64,000 bases of DNA from Panicum virgatum (Eukaryota > Streptophyta > Magnoliopsida > Poales > Poaceae): positions 13,075,798 to 13,139,797 of the forward strand of contig NC_053137.1 in the NCBI RefSeq assembly GCF_016808335.1, in the 5' to 3' direction. Under the pieces are notes generated by a model, which was given only the letters and a program-made list of their open reading frames with translations, ran no database searches and was not told the origin of the DNA. This document shows positions 11,358 to 23,505 of the stretch, piece after piece. The translations under genes were made by a program, and so were the position numbers. Each line of letters opens with the position of its first letter. Positions within the stretch are counted from its first letter, which is position 1.

Positions 11358-14300
11358 GCAACAACAGCTGCGGGGACCTGCGAAAATATGGTGGGTCAAT
11401 CACAAGGCTCTACTTCCCGCTGGTACACGTCTCATTTGGGATGAGTTTGTGGCAGCGTTTAAAGCTCATCACATCCCTACCAGTTTGATGAGGAGAAAGA
11501 TGGCAGAGTTCCTAGCTCTGAAGCAAGGGACTAACACCGTGCTGCAATATGCTCAAACCTTCAATCAGCTATCTCAGTACGGCGGTTTTCATGTGGATAC
11601 TGATGAGAAGAAGCAGGATTGCTTCAGAAGGGGACTCAGCACAAAGCTTCAGGACAAGCTAGCCCTCACCACATGCAACAACTTTACCGATCTGGTTAAT
11701 AAGGCCATCACGCAGGAAGATGCCACACTGGCACACAAAGCTGATAAGAAGAGAAAAGCACCTGCTGGATCCTCCAGCAATGCACCCCAGAGGTACAAGC
11801 TGGTTCAGACAGGGAATCAGCAGGCTTCAAACCGTCCTCCACAGCAGGGCCGTTGGGTCGCTAGGCCACCCCAGCAACAGCAGCCGTGGGTACCTCGTTT
11901 CCCGACACAGCAGCAGAGGCCGCTAATGCTACAAGCTCCACGCCCCAACAACTACCCTTGTTACAATTGTGGTAACCTGGGGCACTTTGCACGAGACTGC
12001 CGTCTGCCACCTCGGCAGAACATCTACAAGACTCCAGCACTGAGTCAAGGTTCCAGCCAGAAGGATCAGAAGAAGAAGGTTGTACCTGCTAAGACTGGTC
12101 GTGTGAACTACACTACTCTGGAGGAAATCCCGGAGGGCACTCAAGTGATGGCGGGTACGTTCTCCGTTAATCACTGCCCCGTTACTGTGTTATTTGATTC
12201 GGGAGCATCTCATAACTTTATCAGTGAAGCATGTGTGGCACGACTTCACTTACAAGTAACATGCCTAGAGAAACCCTATATTATTCAGACACCTGGCAAT
12301 CGATTAAATGCTGGCCAAGTAGTTCGAAATGTTTCCCTTAGCTTGGGTGGGAAAAATTTTCCACTCACTCCCATTGTCCTTCCAAGCCAGGGGATAGATA
12401 TCATACTTGGAATGAATTGGATGAAGAAGCATGGCGTTATTATCAATACATCTTCTCGTGTTCTTCAGTTCAACTCTTCCATGTATGGTTCTATGGAAAT
12501 TCATCTTTCCCAGCATGCAATTCCAGCCACTGTCATATACCATCTTGAGGGGAAAATCCTAGAGGTAATTCCAGTGGTTTGTGAATACCCCGATGTGTTT
12601 CCGGAGGACTTGCCAGGCATGCCTCCCGATCGGGATATTGAGTTTGTCATTGAGTTACAGCCTGGCACAGCGCCCATATCTCGAAGGCCATATAGAATGA
12701 CTCCCAGTGAGTTAGCTGAATTAAAAATCCAGTTACAAGAGTTGCTGGATAAAGGCTATATCCGACCGAGCACCTCACCTTGGGGTTGCCCGGCTTTGTT
12801 CGTGAAGAAGAAAGATCACGGGCTGAGGCTATGTGTGGATTACCGACCTTTGAATGCAGTGACCATCAAAAACAAATATCCACTTCCTCGTATTGATATT
12901 CTTTTTGATCAACTAGCCGGAGCTAAGGTATTCTCAAAAATAGACCTACGATCTGGTTATCATCAAATCAAAATCAGACCGGTGGATATACCAAAAACAG
13001 CTTTCTCTACTCGTTATGGTTTATACGAGTATTTGGTGATGTCCTTCGGGTTAACTAATGCTCCCGCTTATTTCATGTACCTCATGAATTCTGTATTTAT
13101 GCCGGAGTTAGACAAGTTCGTCGTGGTCTTCATTGATGATATCTTGATCTACTCCAAGAATGAGGAAGAACATGCTCATCATCTTCACATAGTACTTCAG
13201 CGTCTGAGAGAGCACCAGCTTTATGCCAAATTCAGCAAGTGTGACTTCTGGCTGAAGGAAGTGCCATTCCTCGGTCATGTCATATCTGCTGAAGGTATCT
13301 CTGTGGATCCCAGTAAAGTACAGGATGTACTCGATTGGGAAGCCCCCACTTCAGTTCCTGAAATCCGCAGTTTCTTGGGTTTAGCTGGGTATTATCGTCG
13401 GTTTATTCCAGAATTCTCCAGAATTGCGAAGCCAATGACTGAACTTCTGAAAAAGGGTGTTAAATTCTATTGGAGTATTCAATGTGAGGAAGCTTTCCAG
13501 AAATTGAAGACACTTCTCACTTCTGCTCCAATCTTGGCCCAGCCTGATACTACAAAACCATTTGATGTCTACTGTGATGCCTCAGGCACAGGACTTGGCT
13601 GTGTTCTGATGCAGGAGAACCGAGTGATTGCTTATGCATCTCGATCGCTCAAGCGTCACGAAGAAAACTATCCCACTCATGATCTTGAATTAGCAGCTGT
13701 GGTCCATTCACTGAAGATCTGGCGACACTATCTTTTAGGTTCATTGTGCAACATCTATACCGATCACAAGAGTCTCAAATATCTGTTCACTCAAGCTGAT
13801 TTGAACATGCGTCAAAGAAGATGGCTTGAGTTGATTAAAGATTATGAGCTCGAAGTGCATTATCATCCTGGCAAGGCAAATGTAGTTGCCGATGCGCTAA
13901 GTCGCAAAGCTCACTGTCATTGCCTCTCAGCTATACCATTAAGCGAATCTCTTTGCTTTGAAATGGAAAAGCTGAATTTAAGTATTGTACCACATGGCAC
14001 ATTGGCTCATTTAGAGCTTACTCCTACTTTTCGTGATCTCATCATAGCGGCACAAAAGCAAGATAAGGGGGTGAAGGAAATTCAGAGAAGGCTATTAGAA
14101 GGAGACCCTAAAGTGAATTGCTTCCACCAGGATGCTGAGAATGTGTTATGGTTCAAGAACCGACTAGTGGTGCCTAAAAATTTTGAGCTTAGAAAACAGA
14201 TCCTTGATGAAGCCCATACTTCACGACTATCAATTCATCCGGGTAGCAACAAGATGTACCAAGACCTGAAGCAACGATTTTGGTGGACTCGGATGAAAAG

Positions 14301-15657
14301 GGAAATAGCCAAGTATGTGTCGGAGTGTGATATCTGTCGGAGGGTTAAAGCCAGTCATCTCAGACCAGCTGGGACTCTCCAACCCTTGAATATTCCAGAA
14401 TGGAAATGGGAAGATATAAGTATGGATTTCATCGTCGGCTTACCTCGAACTCAAAAGGGTTATGACTCTATTTGGGTTGTGGTCGACAGGCTAACCAAAT
14501 CAGCACATTTTCTTCCAGTCAGTACTCGTTATTCCACAAAAAGATATGCTGAGTTATATGTTGAGCGTATCTTAAGCCTGCATGGTATACCCAAGACTAT
14601 CATCTCTGATCGTGGTAGCCAATTCACTGCTCGCTTTTGGGAACAATTGCATACTTGCTTAGGAACTCGGGTGATTCGCAGTTCTGCTTACCACCCTCAA
14701 ACAGATGGCCAAACAGAGAGAATTAATCAGATTCTGGAAGATATGCTTCGTGCATGTGTCTTGACCTATCCACAGAAATGGGATCAATGCTTGCCGTTAG
14801 CTGAATTCTCTTATAACAATAGTTATCAAGAGAGCATCAAAATGGCACCATTCGAAGCACTGTACGGTCGTCGATGCCGTACACCTCTTAATTGGTCTGA
14901 AACCGGGGAAAGAACAATCTTTGGGCCCGACATGGTTCAAGAGGCCGAAGAACAAGTCCGCCTTATCCAAGCCAACTTAAAGATTGCACAGTCCCGACAG
15001 AAGAGCTATGCGGATAAAAGAAGAGATCCACTCATCTTTAAAGTCGGTGACCATGTATATTTAAAAGTATCACCTTGGAAAGGCGTGCAAAGGTTCGGAA
15101 TAAAAGGAAAGTTAGCTCCCTGCTACATCGGTCCATATCCAATTGTGGAACGATGCGGTCCTGTGGCTTATCGGTTGGATCTTCCAGCGAATCTTTCTGC
15201 AGTTCATAACATCTTCCATGTATCGCAACTCAGAATGTGCCTTAGAGTTCCGACTGAAGCTGTGGCAAGTGACTCGATTCAATTAGAATCTGATCTCACT
15301 TATTCTGAGCATCCTATCAAGATTATTGATCGCAAGGATCGAGTTACTCGTCGCACAACCAACCGATTCTACAAAGTACAATGGAGTAATCACTCCGAAG
15401 ATGAAGCTACTTGGGAGAAGGAGGAATTCCTGAGATCCAAGTATCCGGAGTTTTTAAACGCTCATCCAGGTAATTCACCTTCGAACCCTCTCATCTATCT
15501 TTATTCCTTCATGCCTGAATCTCGGGACGAGATTCTTTTAAGGGGGGAAGGCTGTAACACCCCTGTGTTAATCGTCCTGCTAATCCCGAGTTATTTCGCT
15601 AATCGTGGACTCAAATTCGTCGTTAACACTAATCGCGTTCGCTTAGCAAACATCTAG
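11347..15657 (+). CDS. gag-pol: Element A gag-pol, 5'-truncated
   Basis: Forward frame with gag from QQLRGPAK onward (equivalent to 1392 of the first copy), then the CCHC knuckle, protease DSGA, RT with FIDD, RNase H, integrase and chromodomain, with no internal stop. About 110 gag residues and the native ATG are missing. The first in-frame codons come from the LTR end plus GCAA filler, so translation would need a non-AUG start or the internal Met in MRRKMAEF. It carries Ile in EEIPEGT where three other copies have Val, and Cys in LAPCYIGPY where the others have Arg. The stop at 15655-15657 is about 100 bp into the 3' LTR. Confidence 0.88.
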   Translation: MLLQQQQLRGPAKIWWVNHKALLPAGTRLIWDEFVAAFKAHHIPTSLMRRKMAEFLALKQGTNTVLQYAQTFNQLSQYGGFHVDTDEKKQDCFRRGLSTKLQDKLALTTCNNFTDLVNKAITQEDATLAHKADKKRKAPAGSSSNAPQRYKLVQTGNQQASNRPPQQGRWVARPPQQQQPWVPRFPTQQQRPLMLQAPRPNNYPCYNCGNLGHFARDCRLPPRQNIYKTPALSQGSSQKDQKKKVVPAKTGRVNYTTLEEIPEGTQVMAGTFSVNHCPVTVLFDSGASHNFISEACVARLHLQVTCLEKPYIIQTPGNRLNAGQVVRNVSLSLGGKNFPLTPIVLPSQGIDIILGMNWMKKHGVIINTSSRVLQFNSSMYGSMEIHLSQHAIPATVIYHLEGKILEVIPVVCEYPDVFPEDLPGMPPDRDIEFVIELQPGTAPISRRPYRMTPSELAELKIQLQELLDKGYIRPSTSPWGCPALFVKKKDHGLRLCVDYRPLNAVTIKNKYPLPRIDILFDQLAGAKVFSKIDLRSGYHQIKIRPVDIPKTAFSTRYGLYEYLVMSFGLTNAPAYFMYLMNSVFMPELDKFVVVFIDDILIYSKNEEEHAHHLHIVLQRLREHQLYAKFSKCDFWLKEVPFLGHVISAEGISVDPSKVQDVLDWEAPTSVPEIRSFLGLAGYYRRFIPEFSRIAKPMTELLKKGVKFYWSIQCEEAFQKLKTLLTSAPILAQPDTTKPFDVYCDASGTGLGCVLMQENRVIAYASRSLKRHEENYPTHDLELAAVVHSLKIWRHYLLGSLCNIYTDHKSLKYLFTQADLNMRQRRWLELIKDYELEVHYHPGKANVVADALSRKAHCHCLSAIPLSESLCFEMEKLNLSIVPHGTLAHLELTPTFRDLIIAAQKQDKGVKEIQRRLLEGDPKVNCFHQDAENVLWFKNRLVVPKNFELRKQILDEAHTSRLSIHPGSNKMYQDLKQRFWWTRMKREIAKYVSECDICRRVKASHLRPAGTLQPLNIPEWKWEDISMDFIVGLPRTQKGYDSIWVVVDRLTKSAHFLPVSTRYSTKRYAELYVERILSLHGIPKTIISDRGSQFTARFWEQLHTCLGTRVIRSSAYHPQTDGQTERINQILEDMLRACVLTYPQKWDQCLPLAEFSYNNSYQESIKMAPFEALYGRRCRTPLNWSETGERTIFGPDMVQEAEEQVRLIQANLKIAQSRQKSYADKRRDPLIFKVGDHVYLKVSPWKGVQRFGIKGKLAPCYIGPYPIVERCGPVAYRLDLPANLSAVHNIFHVSQLRMCLRVPTEAVASDSIQLESDLTYSEHPIKIIDRKDRVTRRTTNRFYKVQWSNHSEDEATWEKEEFLRSKYPEFLNAHPGNSPSNPLIYLYSFMPESRDEILLRGEGCNTPVLIVLLIPSYFANRGLKFVVNTNRVRLANI
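15539..15552 (+). promoter_or_regulatory. Polypurine tract of element A (forward)
   Basis: Purine run AAGGGGGGAAGG directly before LTR start TGTAACACCCC at 15553. Only two bases, GC, separate it from the LTR. The gag-pol reading frame runs straight through it. Confidence 0.85.
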
Positions 15658-15721
15658 TTAGCAGTGTTCGATCTCGTTTTTGTCCTTGATCCGAGCTCCA
15701 AATCAACTTCCGCCCAAAACG

Positions 15722-15754
15722 AAAGTTGTAGATCTTCTTTTCCTCTACAACTTT
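15722..15754. repeat. 11-bp perfect inverted repeat in LTR A
   Basis: AAAGTTGTAGA at 15722-15732 and its exact complement TCTACAACTTT at 15744-15754 flank an 11-nt loop. It lies near the LTR start, upstream of the GC-rich block, and could be a cis element at DNA level or a hairpin in the 3' end of RNA. It is present in every A LTR that retains this region. Confidence 0.7.
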
Positions 15755-17495
15755 TATTTTGGCCAAATTTCATGTTCCCATATGAAAAATTGAGTTTTAA
15801 CTGGTCAAACTCGGGCAAAAATCATTTAACGAAGAAACAGTGTCTCCACTGTGTTCGTCACTGTGCCCCGACGCCATACCGGCGACTGTGAACGGCGGCG
15901 AGCTTCCACGCGTCGGCCATCGCGTCTGAGCGCCGCTCTTCACTTCGCAGACGACCTCGAAGCTTCCCGTTCCGTTCCCCATTCTCCTTCCTCTGAGCTA
16001 GGTCGAGCTCGAGCGAGCAGAACCGAGCGACATCGCCGTCGTTCGTCGCTCCGGCCAACCTTCGCCGCCCCACCTCAATCCGTCGCACTCCGAGCTTCGC
16101 GACCTCGCCCCGAAGCTCCTCCATCCCTCCACGAGCGCGGCCGTGCTCTACCCCGGCCGAAATCGAGCTCAGACCGCCGCTCGCCATCGCCGACCTCCGT
16201 CAAGCTCCGCCCCGAGCTTCACCCTCACGTCGACGATCCCCTTCCGGCCTTCCTCCGCGCAAAATCGACCCACGGTGAGCTCAATCGCAACCTCCTCTCC
16301 CTCTCCGACGCTTTCCCCACCCGAATCCACTCTGCGCCGCCGCCGTTTGGCCGCTGCGCCGCCGCGAACGCGCTGGGCGCCGCCCGTGCACGCCGCCGGA
16401 GCTCCCTGCTCCAGCTCGCGCCCCCCTACCGCGCGCCCCTAGGCCTCTTGGCCTCCCTGAGGCTCACGCCGCCCGCTCCCGCCGCCGCCGTGCGCCGCAG
16501 TGGCCGGAACGCCGCCGCCGCCGCGCCGCCGCTCCAAGCCGCGCGCCGCCGCCGGCGCACGCCGCGGGGCCACTCCTGCGCATGCCCGCCCGCGCCGCCG
16601 CGAGCCCTAGGGCCGCCTGGGGCCACTGGCCCTCACCGCACCGCCGCGCCGCCGGCCGACCCCGCCGCCGGCGTGGAGCCCCCGCGCCGCCCCGCCCCTG
16701 CCTCGGCGCCGTCGCGTGCTGCTGCGCGCCCGAGCCCCCTCCCTCTGCGCCTCCCCGCTCGAGCCCTGCGCCACCGCCCAGCGCTGGCCGCGACCGGGCC
16801 GCGGGCCGCGACCGGGCCGCGCCGCTCCGCCGGCCGGACTCCGCCGGCGGGAGCCGGTGTCGCGCCGCCGCTGGCCCGCCTTGGCCGCGTGCCCCTCCCC
16901 GTGCGGGCGAAACAGAGGAGTGGGGGGCGGGCTGGGCCACTGTCAAGTGGGCCCGGCTGTCAGCCCCCCCCCTTTTATGTTTCAGTTTTATTCTTTATTT
17001 CGGCTGAAAGTTCATAATTGCGTATAAATTCACAGAAAAATGCGAAAAATGCCAAACCAGTTTTGTTAGGTTTCTAAAATCTTGATCTTCAGAGGAAAAA
17101 TGCTTGAGCATGCACTTTGTCACTGTTACCCCTGTTAATATTTGTTTTGTGCTTGAGCTAGTTTAATTATTACCGCTTTTTCTGTTGCTCTAAAAATTAT
17201 GAAAATTTTGCAGTAGCTTACTCTTGATATGTGTAGTTCACTGAAAAAGTTTCAGGTGCTTGTTCTATATGCAAGTGTGTGGATCTAAGTGTTGTTTAAT
17301 TGCTTTGCTAGGGCTAGTTACTTGTTTTCTGCATGCAAAGCAAACTCCTGTTAATCCATGCTAACCTAAGTCGTTTTAGTAGTTGTTTTCGTTGGAAGCA
17401 CTTCAGGTTAAATGTTGATCTTTGGTTTTCGCATCGTAAGCACGTATGCATTGCACCATATCCTAACTGTTGCATGTCATATTTTATTCGTGTAG

Positions 17496-18719
17496 ACGCT
17501 ACGAACGAAGCTGTCCACGAGCTGATCGTTGAGCCGGTCCAGGAGCCACGACCAGGAGCGCAGCAGGAAGACGCCGTTGAGCACGCCCCCGGAGACCTAG
17601 TTAACCCCGCTGACCTGCAAGGCAAGCCCCGGAGCATAAACATAATTTAAAATTATTCAATGTTTATTTAAGTATTGTGCATTTATGTTCTAGGAGTTGA
17701 ATGGAACCATAGTATGCATGTTTCCCTAGGTACCGTGGGCCTATACTAGTATGCAGGTGTCGATAGAAATGCTTTGCTAAATAGGATTTCGGTAGAAGTC
17801 GAGTGATTGCTGTCACTCGCGAGTTTAGGATCTTGATCCCTTAGCTTTGGCTTGGAAATACGTTGTTGAGTAAAAAGAATTGGAGACCGGGCGGGAATGA
17901 GTTGGTTTATGTGAGAAAATGGACTCCCGCCTGTGTCGATTGAGGACCGTACCGTTGTTGGCCCTGATGACCGAGTTTGAACAGTACTAACCACATACCG
18001 GAAGTAGGAGGTAGTCGAAACCGGTAAGCTGTGTACCACATTACAGCGGTAATTTGAATTCCGCCATGCTACGCTGGGCGTGGGAGTTGGCGGGTGTTGG
18101 ATAGGATGCCGCCTCCGGGTTCTCCGGGAGTTCACCGCGAGGGGCCCATCACCTGGGTTTTAGCAGGCGTAGTTCAGATGCCGTGGTAATGTGGGAACAG
18201 TTGACGCGCATGGCCCGGCGGGGCTTACATGTGTCGTGTGAGTTAGGTCCACCTTGCAAGGTTAAATCGGATCGATTCGCCGTCTCTCTCGGTTAAGAGA
18301 ACCTTGGTCACTGCGTCACATCGTAGTAAGAAGTGAAATAAGTCTTGAAAGGTAGCGATGGAATGTGTATCTGTTGTTCTAAAAGATAATCTGTTCCACC
18401 ATGTGTGTTTTAGATGAATAGGCGAACTTAGTAATACTTGGTATACTAAACGGAGCTAAAATACTGAAAGTAAGGATTCACTTTTAGCAGCCTTTCAGCA
18501 AAAGAACTCCAGAGCCAAAAAGCCTTGCATGTCTAGGTAATGGGCTAAGTATACCCAAGGTCGGGTAAGCCTTGCTGAGTATTAGTATACTCAGGGTTGT
18601 TGTTGTAACCCTTTTGAGCAGGTTGTGTCCTGGCGGACTTCGAGGAGATCTGTGCGTCCTGGATTGGACAGCCGCTTCCTCCAGGTTGGACCGTCGAGTG
18701 GGCCCCGTCTTCCCCGTGA
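17496..18719 (+). other. Candidate spliced acidic ORF inside LTR A (exons 2-3)
   Basis: Candidate exon 2 is 17496-17621. It is preceded by CTAAC (branch-point-like) and TTTTATTCGTGTAG, is 126 nt, phase 1 at both ends, and is Glu/Pro/Asp-rich (for example VEPVQEP). It ends CAAG before GCAAGC, a good match to a GC-AG donor. Candidate exon 3 starts at 18622 after TTTTGAGCAG, continues the same frame for 32 codons (including WIGQPLPPGW) and stops at 18717-18719. The GC-rich block upstream is open in the matching phase up to a CACG/GTGAGC donor at about 16274 but has no in-frame ATG. If the exon-2 acceptor is ignored, ATG codons at 17333 or 17474 can start the frame. Equivalent exon-2 copies: 25415-25540 (+), 6301-6426 (-), 47315-47440 (-). 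Coding status is inferred. Confidence 0.4.
18185..18300 (+). other. LTR block conserved between A and B
   Basis: Contains GGGAACAGTTGACG, GTCGTGTGAGTTAGG, CTTGCAAGGTTAAATC and an ATTCGCCG...CTCTCGG stretch, in the same order and spacing as B LTR 58528-58660. It lies inside the intron predicted between exons 2 and 3 of the LTR ORF. No reading frame is conserved, so it reads as a non-coding element under constraint or as common ancestry of the LTRs. Confidence 0.55.
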
Positions 18720-19059
18720 AGATTGGGCAGGTTGGCATCACATCGGTGGGCAGGATGTGGAGCTCACCTTTTATCGTCGTCGTAGCTATCGTATTGTATT
18801 TCGAACTCAGTTTTAAACTTCCGCTGTGCGTTTGAACTCTGTTGTTTGTATTTAAACCTTTTATGTAAAACCTGTGTTGTAAATTAATTTGAAGATTTCT
18901 GTTGCTGGTAACACCTGTGCTCGTCTTCGTACGGGTCTAAGTGCAATTGTGATCCTGGAGTACAGTAGTTTAATCGGGATTTTACCCGACAGCCTGTCAG
19001 GTTACACCGTTTTAAGTGCACAGTAACTTGATTAAGTATTAAGATGATGGTTAGTGCAT

Positions 19060-21015
19060 TTAAGCCGGTTTAATTTGGACGGTGCTGCAACCAGATCGTA
19101 GGTCTATTTTTGAGAATACCTTAGCTCCGGCTAGTTGATCAAAAAGAATATCAATACGAGGAAGTGGATATTTGTTTTTGATGGTCACTGCATTCAAAGG
19201 TCGGTAATCCACACATAGCCTCAGCCCGTGATCTTTCTTCTTCACGAACAAAGCCGGGCAACCCCAAGGTGAGGTGCTCGGTCGGATATAGCCTTTATCC
19301 AGCAACTCTTGTAACTGGATTTTTAATTCAGCTAACTCACTGGGAGTCATTCTATATGGCCTTCGAGATATGGGCGCTGTGCCAGGCTGTAACTCAATGA
19401 CAAACTCAATATCCCGATCGGGAGGCATGCCTGGCAAGTCCTCCGGAAACACATCGGGGTATTCACAAACCACTGGAATTACCTCTAGGATTTTCCCCTC
19501 AAGATGGTATATGACAGTGGCTGGAATTGCATGCTGGGAAAGATGAATTTCCATAGAACCATACATGGAAGAGTTGAACTGAAGAACACGAGAAGATGTA
19601 TTGATAATAACGCCATGCTTCTTCATCCAATTCATTCCAAGTATGATATCTATCCCCTGGCTTGGAAGGACAATGGGAGTGAGTGGAAAATTTTTCCCAC
19701 CCAAGCTAAGGGAAACATTTCGAACTACTTGGCCAGCATTTAATCGATTGCCAGGTGTCTGAATAATATAGGGTTTCTCTAGGCATGTTACTTGTAAGTG
19801 AAGTCGTGCCACACATGCTTCACTGATAAAGTTATGAGATGCTCCCGAATCAAATAACACAGTAACGGGGCAGTGATTAACGGAGAACGTACCCGCCATC
19901 ACTTGAGTGCCCTCCGGGACTTCCTCCAGAGTAGTGTAGTTCACACGACCAGTCTTAGCAGGTACAACCTTCTTCTTCTGATCCTTCTGGCTGGAACCTT
20001 GACTCAGTGCTGGAGTCTTGTAGATGTTCTGCCGAGGTGGCAGACGGCAGTCTCGTGCAAAGTGCCCCAGGTTACCACAATTGTAACAAGGGTAGTTGTT
20101 GGGGCGTGGAGCTTGTAGCATTAGCGGCCTCTGCTGCTGTGTCGGGAAACGAGGTACCCACGGCTGCTGTTGCTGGGGTGGCCTAGCGACCCAACGGCCC
20201 TGCTGTGGAGGACGGTTTGAAGCCTGCTGATTCCCTGTCTGAACCAGCTTGTACCTCTGGGGTGCATTGCTGGAGGATCCAGCAGGTGCTTTTCTCTTCT
20301 TATCAGCTTTGTGTGCCAGTGTGGCATCTTCCTGCGTGATGGCCTTATTAACCAGATCGGTAAAGTTGTTGCATGTGGTGAGGGCTAGCTTGTCCTGAAG
20401 CTTTGTGCTGAGTCCCCTTCTGAAGCAATCCTGCTTCTTCTCATCAGTATCCACATGAAAACCGCCGTACTGAGATAGCTGATTGAAGGTTTGAGCATAT
20501 TGCAGCACGGTGTTAGTCCCTTGCTTCAGAGCTAGGAACTCTGCCATCTTTCTCCTCATCAAACTGGTAGGGATGTGATGAGCTTTAAACGCTGCCACAA
20601 ACTCATCCCAAATGAGACGTGTACCAGCGGGAAGTAGAGCCTTGTGATTGACCCACCATATTTTCGCAGGTCCCCGCAGCTGTTGCGCTGCAAAGGCGGC
20701 CTTGTCCATCTCTGTGCAATTGAGGATGCTGAACTTATCCTCAATGGTGCGAATCCAGGCATCAGCCTCAAGGGGATCATCGGCCTTATGGAACAGAGGT
20801 GGCTGGGTGGCCAGAAAACCGACATAGTCAGTTTCTGCTGGTGCTAGCGGGGGAGCATGTCGACCTCTGCCGGCATTGACTTGGGATTGCACCAGTTGCC
20901 TTATTAGCTCAGTCTGCTCATTGCGATCCGCGATAAGAGCTGCAACAGCTTGAGCCAAAGAGGGAGGTTGTTGGGGCAGTGCCTCGTGATTGTCATTGTC
21001 ATGATTATCACCCAT
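19060..21015 (-). CDS. gag-pol: Element A gag-pol, N-terminal half (gag, PR, start of RT)
   Basis: Reverse frame from the native ATG at 21015 through gag, CCHC knuckle and protease DSGA to the first third of RT (SKIDLRSG). There it runs at about 19089 into LTR sequence and stops after a few foreign residues. FIDD, RNase H, integrase and chromodomain are absent. Its breakpoint overlaps by 27 bp with that of the reverse C-terminal half at 8262-11006, so the two pieces would together span one whole polyprotein gene. It carries the Val version of EEVPEGT. Confidence 0.85.
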   Translation of the reverse strand: MGDNHDNDNHEALPQQPPSLAQAVAALIADRNEQTELIRQLVQSQVNAGRGRHAPPLAPAETDYVGFLATQPPLFHKADDPLEADAWIRTIEDKFSILNCTEMDKAAFAAQQLRGPAKIWWVNHKALLPAGTRLIWDEFVAAFKAHHIPTSLMRRKMAEFLALKQGTNTVLQYAQTFNQLSQYGGFHVDTDEKKQDCFRRGLSTKLQDKLALTTCNNFTDLVNKAITQEDATLAHKADKKRKAPAGSSSNAPQRYKLVQTGNQQASNRPPQQGRWVARPPQQQQPWVPRFPTQQQRPLMLQAPRPNNYPCYNCGNLGHFARDCRLPPRQNIYKTPALSQGSSQKDQKKKVVPAKTGRVNYTTLEEVPEGTQVMAGTFSVNHCPVTVLFDSGASHNFISEACVARLHLQVTCLEKPYIIQTPGNRLNAGQVVRNVSLSLGGKNFPLTPIVLPSQGIDIILGMNWMKKHGVIINTSSRVLQFNSSMYGSMEIHLSQHAIPATVIYHLEGKILEVIPVVCEYPDVFPEDLPGMPPDRDIEFVIELQPGTAPISRRPYRMTPSELAELKIQLQELLDKGYIRPSTSPWGCPALFVKKKDHGLRLCVDYRPLNAVTIKNKYPLPRIDILFDQLAGAKVFSKIDLRSGCSTVQIKPA

Positions 21016-21627
21016 CTGCAAAAAGAATCATTCCCCTGGTTAGCCATTTCGCTAGCAAGACTAATCCATGCAAGTAAAGAATGTGCATATATAATATGAA
21101 CACACGGCATGAATCATTTCTCTCGCGAGATGGTTCACCAAGGGAATTAAAATTTACTTGCTTTGGTTGAAAATGCATCAACACAACAAGTTTCGTCCAA
21201 CGTAGCTCTAACGTATGCAAAACTGAACCTCGCTCAACAATGTTTCAGATTCGAAGACGATCCAAACACAACTCAAATCTGAAAATTCACACACTGACAG
21301 AAAAGATCATTACGGAAGTAAAATTTACATTAAGCAGCCACGCTGCTTCAGCTGGAACAAGGTTCAGTACAAACCAAGCCGTGCTACGGTAACAAACTAA
21401 CATGGGAGAAGGGTTCACAAACGACCCTACAACACACCACTACGGGGTCTTACACGACCCGGCTACACACCACACTAGGAGGGTTATCCTACATGACTCG
21501 AACTACTGAGCCACAAAAGAATTCTCAACCCAAGGTTAGCCTAAAGCTCTATGTTGGTCATCCTACCCAACTATCCTACAGTAAGGCTACACTGCAAGGG
21601 GAGAATCAACACTATCCATCCACATCC

Positions 21628-22464
21628 TCACGGAGTCCCTGGTCCCGACTCGACTCCAGACACTCCCTCGATCTCCTCAGGGTCCTCTTCCTCTTCTTCT
21701 TCTTCTGGCTCCTCCTCTGCTGCATCAGCCTCCATCTCTGCTGCTGCCTGCACCTGAGCCTGGGCATCCTCAATCCACTCCTGGGCCTGCTGAAGCTGCC
21801 CCTCAAGGTGCTGCACCATCTGAGTCCTGTTCTCTAACTCCTCCTGCAACTCCTGAATCCTGATCTTCCTTGCTCTAGACTTGGCCTTCAGGGTCTTGAT
21901 CTTGTCCTGGGTACCAAGCATGTGCTGCTCATGGAGGTGAGCCTCTCGAGCCTTGCTCCTGCATATCGCATTCTCCTCACGAAGCTGCTCATACATGTTG
22001 CTCAAAGCTGAGGAGTAGCTGAACGAGAGTGCTGTCCTGACGCTGTAGTCGGGCATCATGATGTTCAGGTTGCGGTTAACCCGATCTGCATAGGCCTGAG
22101 TGGTCTCATCCTTCAGAGGAAACACACTGTAAGGAGTATCTATCACCTCTGCATTATGCTTCTCTGAGAACTCCTCAATGGCCCTCCTAGCTGCAATCTC
22201 CCAGGAGTCTGCCAGCTTCCTACCATAGACAGTGAGCTGCCACGAGTCCCAGTCCAAGCGAGCGGGGCAAGCAGGAATCTTCACGATCATCTGACAGCGC
22301 TCGGTGCCCAGCAAACTAGACTCGTGTCCGGAGTACTGTGGGGGCTCAGTGTAGTCAAACGCCCTGAGCATCTGCCACAGCAGACGAGGAAAGTGGCCGG
22401 TGTGGAGGGCACTGGAATGCGCCCAACCCTCAGCGTCCACGATCACGTGCGTGAAGCTAGCCAT
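21628..22464 (-). CDS. ORF0 of element A, complete (278 aa)
   Basis: Complete ORF0 on the minus strand. The start was taken at the ATG of MASFTHV (22464), not at an upstream in-frame Met at 22659, because TTCTTACAG, a good splice acceptor, ends just before it. Residues 1-130 look globular (several Trp, WQMLRAFDY, DWDSWQLTVYGRKLADSW); 155-245 form a strong coiled coil; 246-267 are almost all Glu/Asp. The three complete ORF0 copies are identical in this CDS as far as I read. One leader SNP at about 22484 changes GACGTAAG to GATGTAAG. Confidence 0.75.
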   Translation of the reverse strand: MASFTHVIVDAEGWAHSSALHTGHFPRLLWQMLRAFDYTEPPQYSGHESSLLGTERCQMIVKIPACPARLDWDSWQLTVYGRKLADSWEIAARRAIEEFSEKHNAEVIDTPYSVFPLKDETTQAYADRVNRNLNIMMPDYSVRTALSFSYSSALSNMYEQLREENAICRSKAREAHLHEQHMLGTQDKIKTLKAKSRARKIRIQELQEELENRTQMVQHLEGQLQQAQEWIEDAQAQVQAAAEMEADAAEEEPEEEEEEEDPEEIEGVSGVESGPGTP

Positions 22465-23505
22465 CTGTAAGAACACATAGCGCTGATGTAAGTGACAGTT
22501 TTCAAAAGAAACAGGTTTAAACTTGGCAACGCAACACAAATAAATTTTTAAGAACACACAGTAAAAACATGGTGATCCAAATAAATTTTTGTGAAGCGCA
22601 ACCGAAGGTAACAAAAATAAACAACAACTCAGGAATGCAAGATGCAAGATGCATGCCACGTTCTAGCGTATCTCACCCAAACAAGTACCAAAATATGGTA
22701 TACGAGAGCAATCGGTGGCACAATTACGTTCTCTCCCTATATATAGACTAGTCGTTCCTACGATCAAGGATTTTATAACGCGCTTACGGAGTTAGTTTCC
22801 TGCAGAAGAACACAGAGACAGATATAAATATCCATTTCTGGACCCTTCGTGCCAGCACACACGAACGGCCCCCATGTGTCCTACGCCACACGGGTAACGC
22901 ATATGCAGTTTCCCACATATTTACACATACATTACCATCCACTATAGAGATGGCACCCAGACGTTCGACGCTGAATGGGCAGCGCTGCATACGTCATAAC
23001 AACGTATTCACTTCCCGTACACTCGCCTTACGGGACATCCAAGGGTAGACGTGTCCCAAGGGTCACGGTCATGGCCAACCGCATGACAGGTTTACATCTC
23101 GTAACATTGCCTTACGAAATGGCCGTGATCACAATCACACGACATGAAATCCGCACTCCATATCAGGCGGCAGATAGCGACAGGCTCATTTGAATTGAGC
23201 CTTATCACCTCCTCGTATGCTCAACATACGGGACCCGCGCACGTATGAAACACGTGGGCTATTCTAAGGACTACCAGAATGCTTACCTTGCTTAACTTAG
23301 CGTAGGTGCGTCGTTACCGAAATAAGGTTTAACAAAAAGTAAAAGCTGGAAGTGCTGGAATAAAATAGATACTTAGTTGCCACCTAACTTATATAAAACA
23401 TAATTAGGGCATACGAACTATCTATTCTATTCCTTAGCGCATCTAGCGTCAACTTTTCGAAAACCCGAAATCGTTGCAAGGTAGTCACCCCAGTGCAATT
23501 TAGAG
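22465..23505 (-). other. Element A leader, reverse, PBS lost
   Basis: Untranslated leader between the PBS and ORF0. On the minus strand it contains an AAG/GTAAGC splice donor with GT at 23286-23285, a TATATATA box at 22738-22745, and the TTCTTACAG acceptor before the ORF0 ATG. It ends at about 23505 inside the PBS-proximal CTCTAAATTGC, where forward LTR sequence takes over, so the PBS itself is missing. Small ORFs of 60-72 codons in it show no recognisable features. Confidence 0.6.

Larger units (their letters stand above)
15553..19088 (+). repeat. Element A LTR, forward, lacking last 4 bp
   Basis: 3' LTR of the truncated forward element. It begins TGTAACACCCC and stops at GGTGCTGC, before TACA, where it joins reverse RT sequence. 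Architecture: an A/T-rich lead with an 11-bp inverted repeat (15722-15754), a strongly GC-rich block (about 15860-16960), an A/T-rich block, a short acidic ORF segment (17496-17621), then the region ending near 18719 with a stop. One T/C difference at 18631 separates it from the other A LTRs. Confidence 0.9.

Noticed and set aside
15851..17017. 388-codon ORF in the GC-rich half of LTR A (also at 23770-24936, and on the minus strand at 6905-8068 and 47909-49084)
   Set aside because: It begins at a GTG with no ATG, is low-complexity Arg/Pro/Ala, and is one of several overlapping open frames on both strands. That is expected from GC-rich sequence with few stop codons. Only its phase at the GTGAGC donor was used as supporting context.
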